Of a stretch of DNA of 64,000 bases, positions 34,983 to 44,369 are shown in pieces (within the stretch, counting starts at the first letter, position 1; each line of letters opens with the position of its first letter). The position numbers and the translations under genes were made by a program. Under the pieces are notes generated by a model. That model ran no database searches. It saw nothing but the letters and a program-made list of their open reading frames with translations, and had not been told where the DNA came from. Origin of the DNA: Sporohalobacter salinus (GTDB lineage: Bacteria > Bacillota > Halanaerobiia > Halobacteroidales > Acetohalobiaceae); the NCBI RefSeq assembly GCF_016908635.1, contig NZ_JAFBEG010000006.1:1-64000 (forward strand). Direction: 5' to 3'.

Positions 34983-36440
34983 TTATTTAATATTCTCTAA
35001 AATACTACATAAATAATTCCATATTCTTCGAGTTGAAGAAATACTTAATTTTTCATCAGGCGTATGAACCCCACTCATATTAGGCCCTAGTGAAATCATA
35101 TCTAAGTCATCAAAAATTTCTTTGAACAAGCCGCATTCAAGCCCCATATGAACTGCACTAATTTCTGGCTTTTCACCATACATCTCTTTATATGTATCCA
35201 CACATACTTCTCGTATATAAGACTCTTTAGCAAACTCCCACTCGGGATAATCTCCCTCATTCTTAACTTCAGCTTGAACTAGCTCTGCAATTAACTCAAT
35301 CCTTTTTATAATATCTTTTTTTAAACTATTGACAGAACTACGAACTGTGCTATTAACATGGATATTATCTTCATCAGTATAAACTACTCCTGGATTATTA
35401 GAGCTTTCAACAAGCCCATCAATATCCATGCTCATAGTATTAATTCCATAAGGAATTAATCGTAATAAAGTCACTATATCTTTGGATGTTTTATCTGAAA
35501 AAACTTTATCTATATTCTTATCTAACTCTTCTACCTCGACAAATATATCCGGATCTGAAGAAGCAAATTCATTTTTCAGTACTTGATCCCATCTTTCTAA
35601 AGAATCTTTTATCTTTTTTTCATCTTCGGCTTTTATCATTATTTCAGCATCTGCTTCTCTTGGAATTGCATTAGCCTTAGCTCCGCCATTTATATTAGCA
35701 ATATTAAAATTAATTTCCGAATCTAAATCATCTAAAATTCTAGCAATAATTTTATTGGCATTACCTCGCCCTTTATCTATATCACCACCAGAATGTCCTC
35801 CTTTAAGTCCTCTAACTTTCAGCAAATAAGGTACATTATTCTCTGAAGCTTCTTTCCATTCAATAGGAAGACTCACTTTATTTCTAATTCCTCCGGAACA
35901 ACCTGCCAGGAGAACTCCTTCTTCTTCTGAATCTAAGTTTATTAATATATCTCCCTCTAAATCGGAAGCAGAAAGATTGTTAGCTCCTCCCATTCCGGTT
36001 TCTTCTTCGGTGGTAATAAGAACTTCAAGAGGTGGATGATTAATATCATTTGAAGATAAAACAGCTAAGCTATAGGCAATAGCGATCCCATTATCAGCAC
36101 CAAGTGTAGTTCCTTTTGCCATTATAGAATCATCTTTAACCTGCAGCTTAATAGAATCTTCTGAAAAATTATGATCTACATCCCTATTCTTTTCACAGAC
36201 CATATCCATATGTCCCTGTAAAATCACACCTGCTGAGTTTTCATAACCATTAGAAGCTGGCTTTTTGATGATTACATTTAGTGCTTCATCCTGAATAACT
36301 TCTAAATCATGCTGCTTTGCAAAATCTACTAAATAATCACTTATTTCTTTTTCATTCCCCGAGCCTCTTGGTATTCTACTTATCTCTTCAAAATATTTGA
36401 ATACTTTTTCAGGTGCCAAATCCTTTAAAACACGTTCCAT
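34983..36440 (-). CDS. pepD: Aminoacyl-histidine dipeptidase (Xaa-His dipeptidase, M20)
   Basis: Cytosolic zinc metallopeptidase of about 485 aa. M20 sites are visible: VILQGHMDMVCEKN (His/Asp ligand), TTLGADNGIAIAYS (bridging Asp), TTEEETGMGGA (catalytic Glu then ligand Glu), NLDSEEEG, and the C-terminal VHMGLECGLF histidine. The opening LAPEKVFKYFEEISRIPRGSGNEKEISDYL is the PepD hallmark. ATG 36440 has AAAGGGGG upstream; the frame to 36476 is longer without support. It lies just downstream of a DUF819 transporter-like gene, which could supply substrate (inference). Confidence 0.93.
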   Translation of the reverse strand: MERVLKDLAPEKVFKYFEEISRIPRGSGNEKEISDYLVDFAKQHDLEVIQDEALNVIIKKPASNGYENSAGVILQGHMDMVCEKNRDVDHNFSEDSIKLQVKDDSIMAKGTTLGADNGIAIAYSLAVLSSNDINHPPLEVLITTEEETGMGGANNLSASDLEGDILINLDSEEEGVLLAGCSGGIRNKVSLPIEWKEASENNVPYLLKVRGLKGGHSGGDIDKGRGNANKIIARILDDLDSEINFNIANINGGAKANAIPREADAEIMIKAEDEKKIKDSLERWDQVLKNEFASSDPDIFVEVEELDKNIDKVFSDKTSKDIVTLLRLIPYGINTMSMDIDGLVESSNNPGVVYTDEDNIHVNSTVRSSVNSLKKDIIKRIELIAELVQAEVKNEGDYPEWEFAKESYIREVCVDTYKEMYGEKPEISAVHMGLECGLFKEIFDDLDMISLGPNMSGVHTPDEKLSISSTRRIWNYLCSILENIK

Positions 36441-36495
36441 TTTTCTTCCCCCTTTCAATAGTCTCCTAATATACATTTATTGATATTATTCACTT

Positions 36496-36525
36496 AGAAA
36501 ACCCAGCAGAAAATTTCTACTGGGT
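36496..36525 (-). terminator. Hairpin between DUF819 and pepD genes
   Basis: ACCCAGTAGAAA / TTTCTGCTGGGT on the minus strand, followed by TTTCT. Moderate terminator that may let part of the transcription through into pepD. Confidence 0.6.
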
Positions 36526-36537
36526 AAATATCAAAAA

Positions 36538-37701
36538 CTAAATCATTTGAAGAATTGTTGCTAAGCTTATTCCGATACCTGAACCAAGTATTACACCTAA
36601 AAGAGCCATTAGTATTGCAACTGGTACCAATGATTGACTGTAAGCTGCTGCAAGTACTGGAGCAGAAGCAACACCACCTATATTAGCTAATGAAGCTATT
36701 CCACAAGTAAATAAATCTAATTTAAATATTTTAGCAATAGTTGTTAATATTATACCATGAATGGCAAGGATAACAAATCCTGATATAATATATATAGGAG
36801 CTTGTGTAAGCTCAGCAAAGTTAGCATTGGCTGCAATCAAAGCAATTAAAGTGTATAACAATACATTAGATATCTCTGGTGAACCTGGAATCTTTCCTAG
36901 AGGTGTCATAGCACCAATTACTCCGGCTATGGTAACGAGTAAAATAGTCCAGGTAGTATTGGTTAAAACTGCATTCTGGGGAAGAAAATCAGCTGCAAAC
37001 ATTGCTAGAGCAGAAAGCCCAAAACCAATTCCAAGCAAAATCATCATATCAGGGAATTTAATGACATCTCTAATTTCATCATTTTTAACATTTAACTTTT
37101 CATTAAGCTCATCAACTTTAGAAGTATCTGCATTTGTCCATTCATTAAACTTATGGGCAATAGGTACAAGAGCTAAAAGGAACATAATCCATGTGGAATA
37201 ATCAATGGAATCTATCAAAAGAGTATAACCCATTCCTGCCTCCTTCAAACCAAGAGCCTGTTGAACAGCAACCATATTCTGAGTTCCGCCAGACCAACTT
37301 CCTGCAAGTGCTCCAAAAGTCAAGGCCGCATTTTCAGCAAGAAAATCTTTAAATATCATAAAGGAAATAATAAAACCAATTATGATACTTATAGATGAAG
37401 CAGCAAAAGTTCCTAATAATCTCGGACCAAGTTTAAAAATATCCCTAAGATCTGCCCTTAAAAGCATCAAAAATATCATTGCTGGCAGAATTGCACTTTT
37501 CACAGCACTTCTAGCTCCACTAACCGATTCTGTCATCTCCCATACATTGAAAGTTGACATAAGCATTGCGACAAAATAAATAATAACTAAAGCAGGAACA
37601 TACTTGAAAATCCCCTGATCTTCATACTTATTTTCAAGCCAAACTACTATTCCTGCAAATAAAATAAGAAAAGCTATAAAAGAAAATCCATTCTGTATCA
37701 T
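36538..37701 (-). CDS. DUF819-family integral membrane protein (YjcL-like)
   Basis: 387 aa with about ten hydrophobic helices. Motifs of the family: GTFAASSISIIIGF, FGALAGSWSGGTQNMVAVQQALG, and the C-terminal CGIASLANIGGVASAPVLAAAYSQSLVPVAILMALLGVILGSGIG. The family is transporter-like with an internal two-fold repeat, substrate unknown. AAGGAGGG before the ATG. Confidence 0.88.
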   Translation of the reverse strand: MIQNGFSFIAFLILFAGIVVWLENKYEDQGIFKYVPALVIIYFVAMLMSTFNVWEMTESVSGARSAVKSAILPAMIFLMLLRADLRDIFKLGPRLLGTFAASSISIIIGFIISFMIFKDFLAENAALTFGALAGSWSGGTQNMVAVQQALGLKEAGMGYTLLIDSIDYSTWIMFLLALVPIAHKFNEWTNADTSKVDELNEKLNVKNDEIRDVIKFPDMMILLGIGFGLSALAMFAADFLPQNAVLTNTTWTILLVTIAGVIGAMTPLGKIPGSPEISNVLLYTLIALIAANANFAELTQAPIYIISGFVILAIHGIILTTIAKIFKLDLFTCGIASLANIGGVASAPVLAAAYSQSLVPVAILMALLGVILGSGIGISLATILQMI

Positions 37702-38028
37702 TTTGTTTCCCTCCTTGTAGTAGTATAAGTTCTGTTAAGTTATATGAAACTTGAATTTCTCTCCTTTCAAGGAATACAATAATTTCAACTCATTAAACAA
37801 TCCCTCCAAAAAAGGAGAGAAAAATTAATTACGTATAATATTTTATGTGAAAAAACAACAAACAACTCCTAAACTACTACTCAGCTACTCTCCTCCCAGC
37901 TAGGTTAAATAACTTAAATTTCATTATATTCAAATTATACTATTTATATCTTTATTTATCAAATTTTTTATTATTCTGAAAATATTATATTATTCTTGCA
38001 TTTTTTAATTTTTAGATTTATATAAAAT
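37702..38028. other. Intergenic region left of the tail locus
   Basis: About 330 bases holding the leader of the DUF819 gene (minus). A short CTCTCC-TTTTTT-GGAGGG hairpin occurs near 37800-37820. No gene, tRNA or attachment-site repeat is recognisable. Confidence 0.5.
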
Positions 38029-38060
38029 AAAAAAATCGCCGCCCAGAAGGCGACGATTTA
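38029..38060 (-). terminator. Terminator of the tail/lysis operon
   Basis: AAATCGTCGCC / GGGCGGCGATTT hairpin on the minus strand followed by TTTTTATT, past the holin gene. Confidence 0.9.
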
Positions 38061-38116
38061 AAATCTATAATTATATTCAAGATATATACTTTTATCCTCT
38101 AAATTTATATCAATAT

Positions 38117-38434
38117 CTAATTCTGATTTTGTAGGTTTCCCACTTTAGCCTTCACTCTATTTTCTATCTTCTTCTTATCATATTTGTCTAAGTTGTATCC
38201 AGCTTCCTCTAACTCGCTAACTACCTTATTCATTATTTCATCTACCGTCTGTAAGCTATCAACTTCGGGAAATTCAACAACTGCAACATCAATTAGATCA
38301 TCTACCTCAGCTAAGATCGGGGCAGTTTTTTGGAAATAAGGATCTATTCCTGGTTTCAGCTTAGTAATCACTCCAATAGCAATTGATAAGAAACCTACAA
38401 CCTGTACAATAGTGTTAATGTCTAATCCTTTCAT
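38117..38434 (-). CDS. Probable phage holin (LLH-type)
   Basis: 105 aa: one transmembrane helix near the N-terminus (INTIVQVVGFLSIAIGVITKL) and a long amphipathic, charged C-terminal half (LAEVDDLIDVAVVEFPEVDSLQTVDEIMNKV...). This layout and its place beside the endolysin match Gram-positive phage holins of the LL-H class. Start ATG 38434 with AAGGAGATG; the longer frame lacks a ribosome site. Last gene of the operon. Confidence 0.68.
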   Translation of the reverse strand: MKGLDINTIVQVVGFLSIAIGVITKLKPGIDPYFQKTAPILAEVDDLIDVAVVEFPEVDSLQTVDEIMNKVVSELEEAGYNLDKYDKKKIENRVKAKVGNLQNQN

Positions 38435-38450
38435 ATTATCATCTCCTTGA

Positions 38451-38864
38451 TTAGTTTTGATTGTCCCAACGTGCTGGTGCTTCATCGCCAATTAACCCTC
38501 TAACATCAACATGAACAAAAGTATTATACTTTCCTATACCTAAGTTATCTTCACCAATATTCAACTTCTCAGATTGATTTTTAACTACCTCAGCTAATTT
38601 ATCAGCATCTAAGTCTAGATTACTAAAACTAATATCTGCCGCTGTACCTTTGCGGTGCTGACTATCATCTACACCGCCTACTTTGCGATTGTGTTCTTCT
38701 GTGCGGTAAGCTGAATTAATAATGAGCGCACTATCTAATTTGTTTCTAATTGCTTGTAGTAATTGCAATAACTTAGGGTGAACTTTGACTTCGTGCGTAT
38801 CTGGAGATTCAAATTCCTTCAATTTGAAGTTACTAGTTATGTTGAAATCGTTAATATCAGACAA
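38451..38864 (-). CDS. Peptidase M15 endolysin (TTG start)
   Basis: About 137-aa D-Ala-D-Ala-type peptidase: INSAYRTEEHNRKVGG, the Zn ligands in DSQHRKGTAADI, and FVHVDVRG with the last His ligand. It cuts peptidoglycan cross-links to release particles. The start is TTG at 38864 with AAAGGAGGTGG upstream; the longer frame to 38921 runs through the hairpin at 38887-38911 and is rejected. Confidence 0.88.
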   Translation of the reverse strand: MSDINDFNITSNFKLKEFESPDTHEVKVHPKLLQLLQAIRNKLDSALIINSAYRTEEHNRKVGGVDDSQHRKGTAADISFSNLDLDADKLAEVVKNQSEKLNIGEDNLGIGKYNTFVHVDVRGLIGDEAPARWDNQN

Positions 38865-38886
38865 TCTACCACCTCCTTTCTGCATT

Positions 38887-38911
38887 AAAAAAAGACACCC
38901 TACTGGGAGTC
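38887..38911 (-). terminator. Intra-operon terminator-like hairpin (YvrJ/endolysin)
   Basis: GACTCCC AGTA GGGTGTC (one mismatch) followed by seven T on the minus strand; begins at the YvrJ-like stop codon. Confidence 0.65.
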
Positions 38912-39102
38912 TAATTATCATTACTATTAAGTTGTTCGGATAGTTCAGCGCCGTCTACTTCGCTTAAGTTAGAAATTACTACTGCTAATTTGTTGATAGC
39001 TTCTGTATTGCTTTGTATGAGAGGCTCCAACCTCACAAGTACATACAATGCTACAAAAGCCGGAAAACCTACCTGTTGTATGAAACCAACTATATCTTTC
39101 AT
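38911..39102 (-). CDS. YvrJ-family small membrane protein, holin-like
   Basis: 63 aa: one hydrophobic segment (FIQQVGFPAFVALYVLVRLEPLI) with the VGFP...LYVLVRLE pattern of the YvrJ family, then a hydrophilic tail. In phages such proteins sit in the lysis module and are presumed holins or holin partners. Here it is between the fibre genes and the endolysin. Confidence 0.7.
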   Translation of the reverse strand: MKDIVGFIQQVGFPAFVALYVLVRLEPLIQSNTEAINKLAVVISNLSEVDGAELSEQLNSNDN

Positions 39103-39123
39103 TAGTCACATCCTTTCTGCGTA

Positions 39124-39149
39124 ATAAAAAATACTACCATTGCTGGTAG
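39124..39149 (-). terminator. Intra-operon terminator-like hairpin
   Basis: CTACCA GCAA TGGTAG followed by TATTTTTT on the minus strand, just at the end of the 121-aa gene. Confidence 0.65.
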
Positions 39150-39150
39150 A

Positions 39151-39516
39151 CTATAAGTCAAAATCTTCTGCTGTTAAGCCCCATCCAGCTAGCTCAAGTA
39201 ATCTACTTGTACTTACTGTAACATTATCAATCGTATCCATTGTAGCGTCAGCTATTTCTTGTTCTATAGTGTTGCTAGCCTGTTTCATATTAATAATAAG
39301 ATTATCTACATCAGTTTTGGTCAATGAAGTTCCGGTTATGTCATCCTCTATAGTATCAACGCGTCCGCTATCTATGTTCCTTTGTTTGAAATCAGATACT
39401 CTAGCTAGGATTAACTTGCCTGCTAGGTCTCTAACTTGCTTCAGCTTCCTATCCTGCTCTGCTTCAAACTCTTCTTGGGCTATCTCAGTTGCTGTTTTCT
39501 GAGTTATAACTGCCAC
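39151..39516 (-). CDS. Tail-fibre-associated protein, unknown
   Basis: 121 aa, mostly helical and charged (EEFEAEQDRKLKQVRDLAGKLILARVSDFKQR). No known domain recognised. Position directly after the fibre genes and before the lysis module suggests a fibre chaperone or attachment factor (inference). GTG start with GGGAGG upstream. Confidence 0.6.
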   Translation of the reverse strand: MAVITQKTATEIAQEEFEAEQDRKLKQVRDLAGKLILARVSDFKQRNIDSGRVDTIEDDITGTSLTKTDVDNLIINMKQASNTIEQEIADATMDTIDNVTVSTSRLLELAGWGLTAEDFDL

Positions 39517-39822
39517 TTATACCACCTCCCAGTCTGTCACTACAGGATTACCTTCGCTATCTACAAACTCGTCAGGATTGCTGTAGTACCAATCTAGCTT
39601 AACTTTTAGCTCTCCGTTTTCGCGCTTAACTTCTCGAAAAGGATTAATGTCTAGTTTGTCTACTTGAACGTCAAATACGCCGTCTGTTGTTATCTGTGAG
39701 AAGTCAAACTCTTCTTCTGTTCCTCTGAATTCAACTAATATAACGTCAGTTCTGTCGTTAGGTTCAAAAGTGTAGAATAGTTGTTCTCGTGGATTGAATT
39801 GCGGGACTTTTTTTATTTGCAT
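39517..39822 (-). CDS. Small protein after the large fibre, unknown
   Basis: 101 aa, beta-rich (MQIKKVPQFNPREQLFYTFEPNDRTDVILVEFRG ... KVKLDWYYSNPDEFVD). ATG 39822 with GGAAGG; it overlaps the stop of the large fibre by one base, so translation is coupled. Possibly a fibre assembly protein or a small structural part. No homologue recognised. Confidence 0.58.
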   Translation of the reverse strand: MQIKKVPQFNPREQLFYTFEPNDRTDVILVEFRGTEEEFDFSQITTDGVFDVQVDKLDINPFREVKRENGELKVKLDWYYSNPDEFVDSEGNPVVTDWEVV

Positions 39823-42422
39823 TAGTACCACCTTCCTATTGCTTTAATTCGAGAGTTTAAGGTTTGAGTTGATAGCGAAGTGCTACCGTGATAATCATAG
39901 CTTATATTGACAGATGACGTTTCAGTTTCATCTTGCAACCCCCATACCATTCCAGCTGATACTACATTACTTGAAGTAGTAACATCTGTAATAACTTTGA
40001 CATCAAATAATTCAATCATTATTATAGGGTAATTCCATACATGATGCGTAGGCAAATCGGATGAAACATCACTTGTTATGGTAATTTCTTTGCTATAACA
40101 CTCTGCCCTACCATCAGGATATAAATACGCTACTCCATTCTCATTCTCAACCCTAACAACATTATCCATCTGCCATAAGCGGTCAAAAAGCTCACCATAG
40201 CTACCACTTGCCTTTGGGTCTGCTAGTTTACTATCGTGGTGCTGTTCGTAGCTGTCAAGTTCTGCTACAGGTGATAGGTTTCGAGTGTCAGTTAGGAATA
40301 GTGGTCTGTGAATTTCGAAAGCGTCGATCCATACCCATGTACCGGATGAACTAGCATTTTTAGTTCCTGTTACTCTTGCTTTGATAGTATGTTTTCCGAA
40401 TGATAGACTTGTATCTTCAAAAATTACTTGCTGATATAAAGTACTTAAATTATATAAGTCAACTGTTGTAACAACAGTTCCATCAATACTAATTTCAACT
40501 TCCCCATGTGAGTCTTTTAATCCAGAGATAAGTCTTATACCATCTCCGACGAATGTTTTTTCTACATAGTCATCAGTAGTATTACTTTCGTATCTATAAC
40601 CTGATGATGATGGCGTGTTTTCTTTTCCTATCCAACCACTACCAACGTACCTACAACCTTCATCACTTTCTACTTTAACCCAACCTTTCTCCTCACTACT
40701 ACTAGGTCGACTAGGTATCGTGCTCATTGTAGCAGGAGACGGCATTGGAATAGCTCGTGCTAGCTCTTGGCTATCCGTAGGTAAGCTAGGTGCTTCTGGA
40801 ATGTAGACGTCGAACGCGTCGATAGAAGTATAATAATTACTTGAATTGGAATTTTTTGTTCCTGTATTCCGAATTTTGACTTCATGGTATCCGAAATCAA
40901 GATTATTTGCTATTGTTGTTCTTGATTGAGAAATTAAATTTGGAGAATACATATCATAAGTTTGTTCTGTGCCACCATCTATTGAAACGCCTATAATTCC
41001 CCAATTATCACTTTTTTGTGCGATTAAATCTAATCTTGTCCCAATAAATCCAATATAAAATGTTTCATCTGATACATTTGTATTCATTCGTGTTGTTCCG
41101 GATTTATCCGATTTTCGATCAATTACCCATCCTGTAGTACCATCACCTGTAATTCCACTATTCCAAACATTAACCTTATCCTGCAACCACTCCGGAACTT
41201 CATCTACATACTCTCGACTAATCGTCCCATCTTCTTCAACACGGAAAGCCTTCTCTTCTGCTCCATCTGTACCTTCGACTATATTAACCACTCCGTCTTG
41301 GTCTACTGTAACTAAGTCTTGTCTACCGCTTATTGGGGTAGTGAATGACTGGTTATTTGCTGAAATATCTTCTTTTATACTGTCGATAAATGATGTTCCG
41401 CTGTCATTTCGTGACGTTCCTCCTATAGATTGAATTATTTCAAAATAATCAATGAAAAAATGGGAAGTTGCAGTACAAGTAATAGTAACTGTATGTTCTC
41501 CAAAAGATAATCCACTAGCTAATACAATTCTATCTATTGAACCTACTGTATCTGAATTTGTATGAGAATAACTTTTTGTAACCCCATTGTCTATTGAATA
41601 ATCTATACTACGTGTGTTCAGGTCTGCTAAATATAATATGGCTAATCCCGTACCTTTAAAGTTTAAAGTTATTTCCCCACCATTTAGTATAGTCAATCTT
41701 TTATTATCAATATAATAATCATTATTTTCAATATAAGCTCTATCTAATACTACATCACTAAATTTATCTTCTAATTCATTAAGATATACTTTTTCTACTC
41801 CACCGTGTACTTTAGCTCCTTCTAGAAAGTCGTTAAAGCCTGTTTTAAGTATAGAATTTTTCGCTTCTGCTTTACCGTCAAGCTCATCTAATGCTGCTTT
41901 AATATCAGTTGCACTTAGTGATGAGTCTGTATTGCTATATGCGATATTAACCGCTGATGAAAGCGCATCTAAGGCAGTTTTGATATTTGTTTCATTTAGG
42001 TTTCCATCCGTATTATCATAAGTTATATTAATTGCATTAGAAAGCAACTCTAATGCTGTATTAACATCACTAGCAGTAATATTAGCATTAGAATCATCAA
42101 AACTAATATCTACCGCATCTTTAAAAGTTGTTTGGGTCCATGATGAGCCGTCACTTCTATACCAGATACCTTCATCAGTAGCATAATAAAGATGATTATT
42201 GTTATCTGATGAAGCTGTTGGTCTATCTGCTTTCGTTCCAAATTGAACAGACTGATCTAAATCTTTCAATGCTTTTAACGTATAGTAGAAAAAAGCATCA
42301 AAGGTTCCAGCATCCGGATGTTCTCCTGCTTGAAAGTCTCGATTACCTGTATCTCGATATGTTCCTGATGATTCCCAAAGTTCTAATATATTATCTGTTC
42401 TAATTCCATTTTGAGTACTCAA
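39822..42422 (-). CDS. Large tail fibre / receptor-binding protein with repeated modules
   Basis: 866 aa. The N-terminal 100 residues probably attach to the baseplate. Residues 105-186 hold three 27-residue helical repeats (pattern I-x-Y/F-D/S-x-T/S ... A-L-x-x-L-x-x-A-V/I-N). Three copies of a beta-sandwich module follow at about 222-332, 416-543 and 577-706, each ending in FGxHTVxI ... TGTKNxxSSxxxxxIDAFEV-like strands. This module resembles carbohydrate-binding adhesin domains. Such fibres choose the target cell. Start TTG with AGGAGGG upstream. Cysteine-poor and Ser/Thr/Asp-rich. Confidence 0.85.
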   Translation of the reverse strand: MSTQNGIRTDNILELWESSGTYRDTGNRDFQAGEHPDAGTFDAFFYYTLKALKDLDQSVQFGTKADRPTASSDNNNHLYYATDEGIWYRSDGSSWTQTTFKDAVDISFDDSNANITASDVNTALELLSNAINITYDNTDGNLNETNIKTALDALSSAVNIAYSNTDSSLSATDIKAALDELDGKAEAKNSILKTGFNDFLEGAKVHGGVEKVYLNELEDKFSDVVLDRAYIENNDYYIDNKRLTILNGGEITLNFKGTGLAILYLADLNTRSIDYSIDNGVTKSYSHTNSDTVGSIDRIVLASGLSFGEHTVTITCTATSHFFIDYFEIIQSIGGTSRNDSGTSFIDSIKEDISANNQSFTTPISGRQDLVTVDQDGVVNIVEGTDGAEEKAFRVEEDGTISREYVDEVPEWLQDKVNVWNSGITGDGTTGWVIDRKSDKSGTTRMNTNVSDETFYIGFIGTRLDLIAQKSDNWGIIGVSIDGGTEQTYDMYSPNLISQSRTTIANNLDFGYHEVKIRNTGTKNSNSSNYYTSIDAFDVYIPEAPSLPTDSQELARAIPMPSPATMSTIPSRPSSSEEKGWVKVESDEGCRYVGSGWIGKENTPSSSGYRYESNTTDDYVEKTFVGDGIRLISGLKDSHGEVEISIDGTVVTTVDLYNLSTLYQQVIFEDTSLSFGKHTIKARVTGTKNASSSGTWVWIDAFEIHRPLFLTDTRNLSPVAELDSYEQHHDSKLADPKASGSYGELFDRLWQMDNVVRVENENGVAYLYPDGRAECYSKEITITSDVSSDLPTHHVWNYPIIMIELFDVKVITDVTTSSNVVSAGMVWGLQDETETSSVNISYDYHGSTSLSTQTLNSRIKAIGRWY

Positions 42423-42433
42423 CTGTATCCCTC

Positions 42434-43135
42434 CTATTTTAATGGTAATGGTGTCTGTGTCGGTGGATCATAATAAGCACCAAGTGTACCCTTTCCAAAG
42501 CCTGTATCCTGATCATATTCAGGATTATCATAAGTATCACTGAATTTAAATGTACCTTTCCAACCTAGCTGTATATCTACACCACAAGCTACTATCTCAT
42601 CAAGTAATTCTATAAACCACTGCCGTGAAAATCCTATACTATTCAAAGCATCTACCGGCATATAAATTAATATTCGGGCGCAATCTTGCAGTTTAGTACG
42701 CCAAGTTCCACCGTCGAATCCGAAGTTACTATTATACTTTGGCTTATCGTAGTCGTTACTAAAGCGAAAAGTACCCCAATGTGGTTCTTCGACTTTAATC
42801 TCATCTGCATTAGATTGGAAGATGGAAGATAGAATTTCAATTATTTCATTGATAGTACCAGATGATAAATTAATCTTCATTCTAGCTTTAAGCAGAATAC
42901 GATAAATATCATCGTCTAAATGCCCTCTAGGCTGACCTACATTCTCTCCAATTCTATCTAAGTGTTTACCATAAGTTTTATCAATAACACGCGTATCTTG
43001 AATTGAATTTATTTCATTTTTTATGTCGTCTAACTCATCACCATTTAGCTTAAGTAGTTTATAATTGTTACTATCTTCATCCTGTTTATAGTTGCTAGTC
43101 AGTCGCTTAACTAAATTATTGGTTGTCTCAGACAA
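42434..43135 (-). CDS. Baseplate-distal tail protein (tail protein I / DUF2313-DUF2612-like)
   Basis: 233 aa. The helical core DTRVIDKTYGKHLDRIGENVGQPRGHLDDDIYRILLKARMKINLSSGTINEIIEIL is typical of XkdU / tail-protein-I proteins linking baseplate to fibre. A 24-residue motif, GTFRFSNDYDKPKYN..GFDGGT, is repeated near the C-terminus as GTFKFSDTYDNPEYD..GFGKGT. Start TTG; its first bases overlap the baseplate J gene by 8. Confidence 0.78.
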   Translation of the reverse strand: MSETTNNLVKRLTSNYKQDEDSNNYKLLKLNGDELDDIKNEINSIQDTRVIDKTYGKHLDRIGENVGQPRGHLDDDIYRILLKARMKINLSSGTINEIIEILSSIFQSNADEIKVEEPHWGTFRFSNDYDKPKYNSNFGFDGGTWRTKLQDCARILIYMPVDALNSIGFSRQWFIELLDEIVACGVDIQLGWKGTFKFSDTYDNPEYDQDTGFGKGTLGAYYDPPTQTPLPLK

Positions 43136-44327
43136 TGCTAACCACCACCTTGTCTGTATCTATTCGCGCCACTTCCCTAGTATTAAATGTTAGGTTAGAA
43201 GTACCGCTTGGAGATGAAGTTTTACCAATTTTTATAGATGCATCCTGTACACCATCAACACTCATTACAGCATCTATAATCTTGTTATAGACTACATCAT
43301 CTCCTAGGCTAAGTCCAAGCAACTTCTCGCCGTCTGAATTAGTACCGCCAATATAATCAATTATCTCATTCTTAACTTGAATTTCACCATCACTAGGAAA
43401 TTCGGAATCATTAGTAGTTAAACTAACATAAACATATACCGGTACTTCGACAGCTCTAGAGAACTTAATTATCTTATCTTCTCCGGAATTATCTTGCAGG
43501 ATATAAGTCTCATTTGTGCCGTAAGCCTGTATACCCCCAGCTTTTTTATCCATAATAGCATTAGCTATATCTTTGCCTATGCCGCCTAACACAACAGTTT
43601 CGAATGATTTTGGCGGTATTCCATCTACTTCCTGGAATGTATCATTCTCTATTACGATAGCAGCACGAACTCCGTCGACTTCGAATACATTAGCTAAAAT
43701 CGCATTAGTAGTAGAACCACCAGCCTTTGAGACTGAATCAAAGTATCTATCTCTAAGTTCCATATCCGACTCTCTATCCTGACCGCCTTTTGTCTTTTTG
43801 TTGTTGGTTACTCTATCTAATCCAGGCAACGGATTAGTAATTGTTGTAATAGTATCAGCAGGCACGTTAGTATGTTGTCCTTTCTCTTTAGCTACAATAT
43901 CAAGCATTATGCTGCCGCTTGAATCAATTATACCTGCTTGAGTAGTCTTAAATTGGATCGAATCTTCAGTATCAGTCTCAATTAAGAAGCCAGTTGGGAT
44001 CTCTATGCCTTCATCACCAAAAAATATCACCTTTCCTTGTGCAGCTGTTGCTTCTTTCCGAGTAATACCTACTCTAACTACGATATTATCCAATTGCTGA
44101 CCGCTAGCTGAGAATACATAAGCTGAATTATACACATTTTCAGCTTCATTCCAAGCAATTGCTGTCTCAAAGGCGTTGAGCTTAATGAATTTCCCTAGCG
44201 GACTATCATCTTCGAGATTAACTTCATTACCAAAAAGATCTCTAGCCCTAGCCTGCATATCAGCTAATACCTCTGGGTATGTTTTCTTACAAAACCCTTG
44301 CTCAGTTACTCCGTATTCGACTACCAA
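43128..44327 (-). CDS. Baseplate J-like protein (TTG start)
   Basis: About 399 aa, gp47/XkdT family. The opening YPEVLADMQARARDLFGNEVNLEDDSPLGKFIKLNAFETAIAWNEAENVYNSA is typical, followed by GQQLDNIVVRVGITRKEATAAQGKV and the beta-rich middle (GGQDRESDMELRDRYFDSVSKAGGST). It forms part of the wedge/iris that opens on contact. The start is TTG 44327, 8 bases after AGGAGG; GTG 44336 lies too close to that site. Confidence 0.88.
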   Translation of the reverse strand: MVVEYGVTEQGFCKKTYPEVLADMQARARDLFGNEVNLEDDSPLGKFIKLNAFETAIAWNEAENVYNSAYVFSASGQQLDNIVVRVGITRKEATAAQGKVIFFGDEGIEIPTGFLIETDTEDSIQFKTTQAGIIDSSGSIMLDIVAKEKGQHTNVPADTITTITNPLPGLDRVTNNKKTKGGQDRESDMELRDRYFDSVSKAGGSTTNAILANVFEVDGVRAAIVIENDTFQEVDGIPPKSFETVVLGGIGKDIANAIMDKKAGGIQAYGTNETYILQDNSGEDKIIKFSRAVEVPVYVYVSLTTNDSEFPSDGEIQVKNEIIDYIGGTNSDGEKLLGLSLGDDVVYNKIIDAVMSVDGVQDASIKIGKTSSPSGTSNLTFNTREVARIDTDKVVVSIV

Positions 44328-44345
44328 AAATATCACCTCCTAAAT

Positions 44346-44369
44346 ACAAAAATCACCTTAAAGGTGATT
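44346..44369 (-). terminator. Intra-operon terminator-like hairpin
   Basis: AATCACC TTTAA GGTGATT then TTTG on the minus strand, overlapping the stop codon of the gp25-like gene. Confidence 0.55.

Noticed and set aside
36761-37201. 146-codon plus-strand ORF opposite the DUF819 gene
   Set aside because: Antisense shadow with no start signal.
37790-37830. CTCTCC-TTTTTT-GGAGGG hairpin in the DUF819 leader
   Set aside because: Short, purine/pyrimidine-biased and overlapping ribosome-site-like sequence; not enough to call a regulator.
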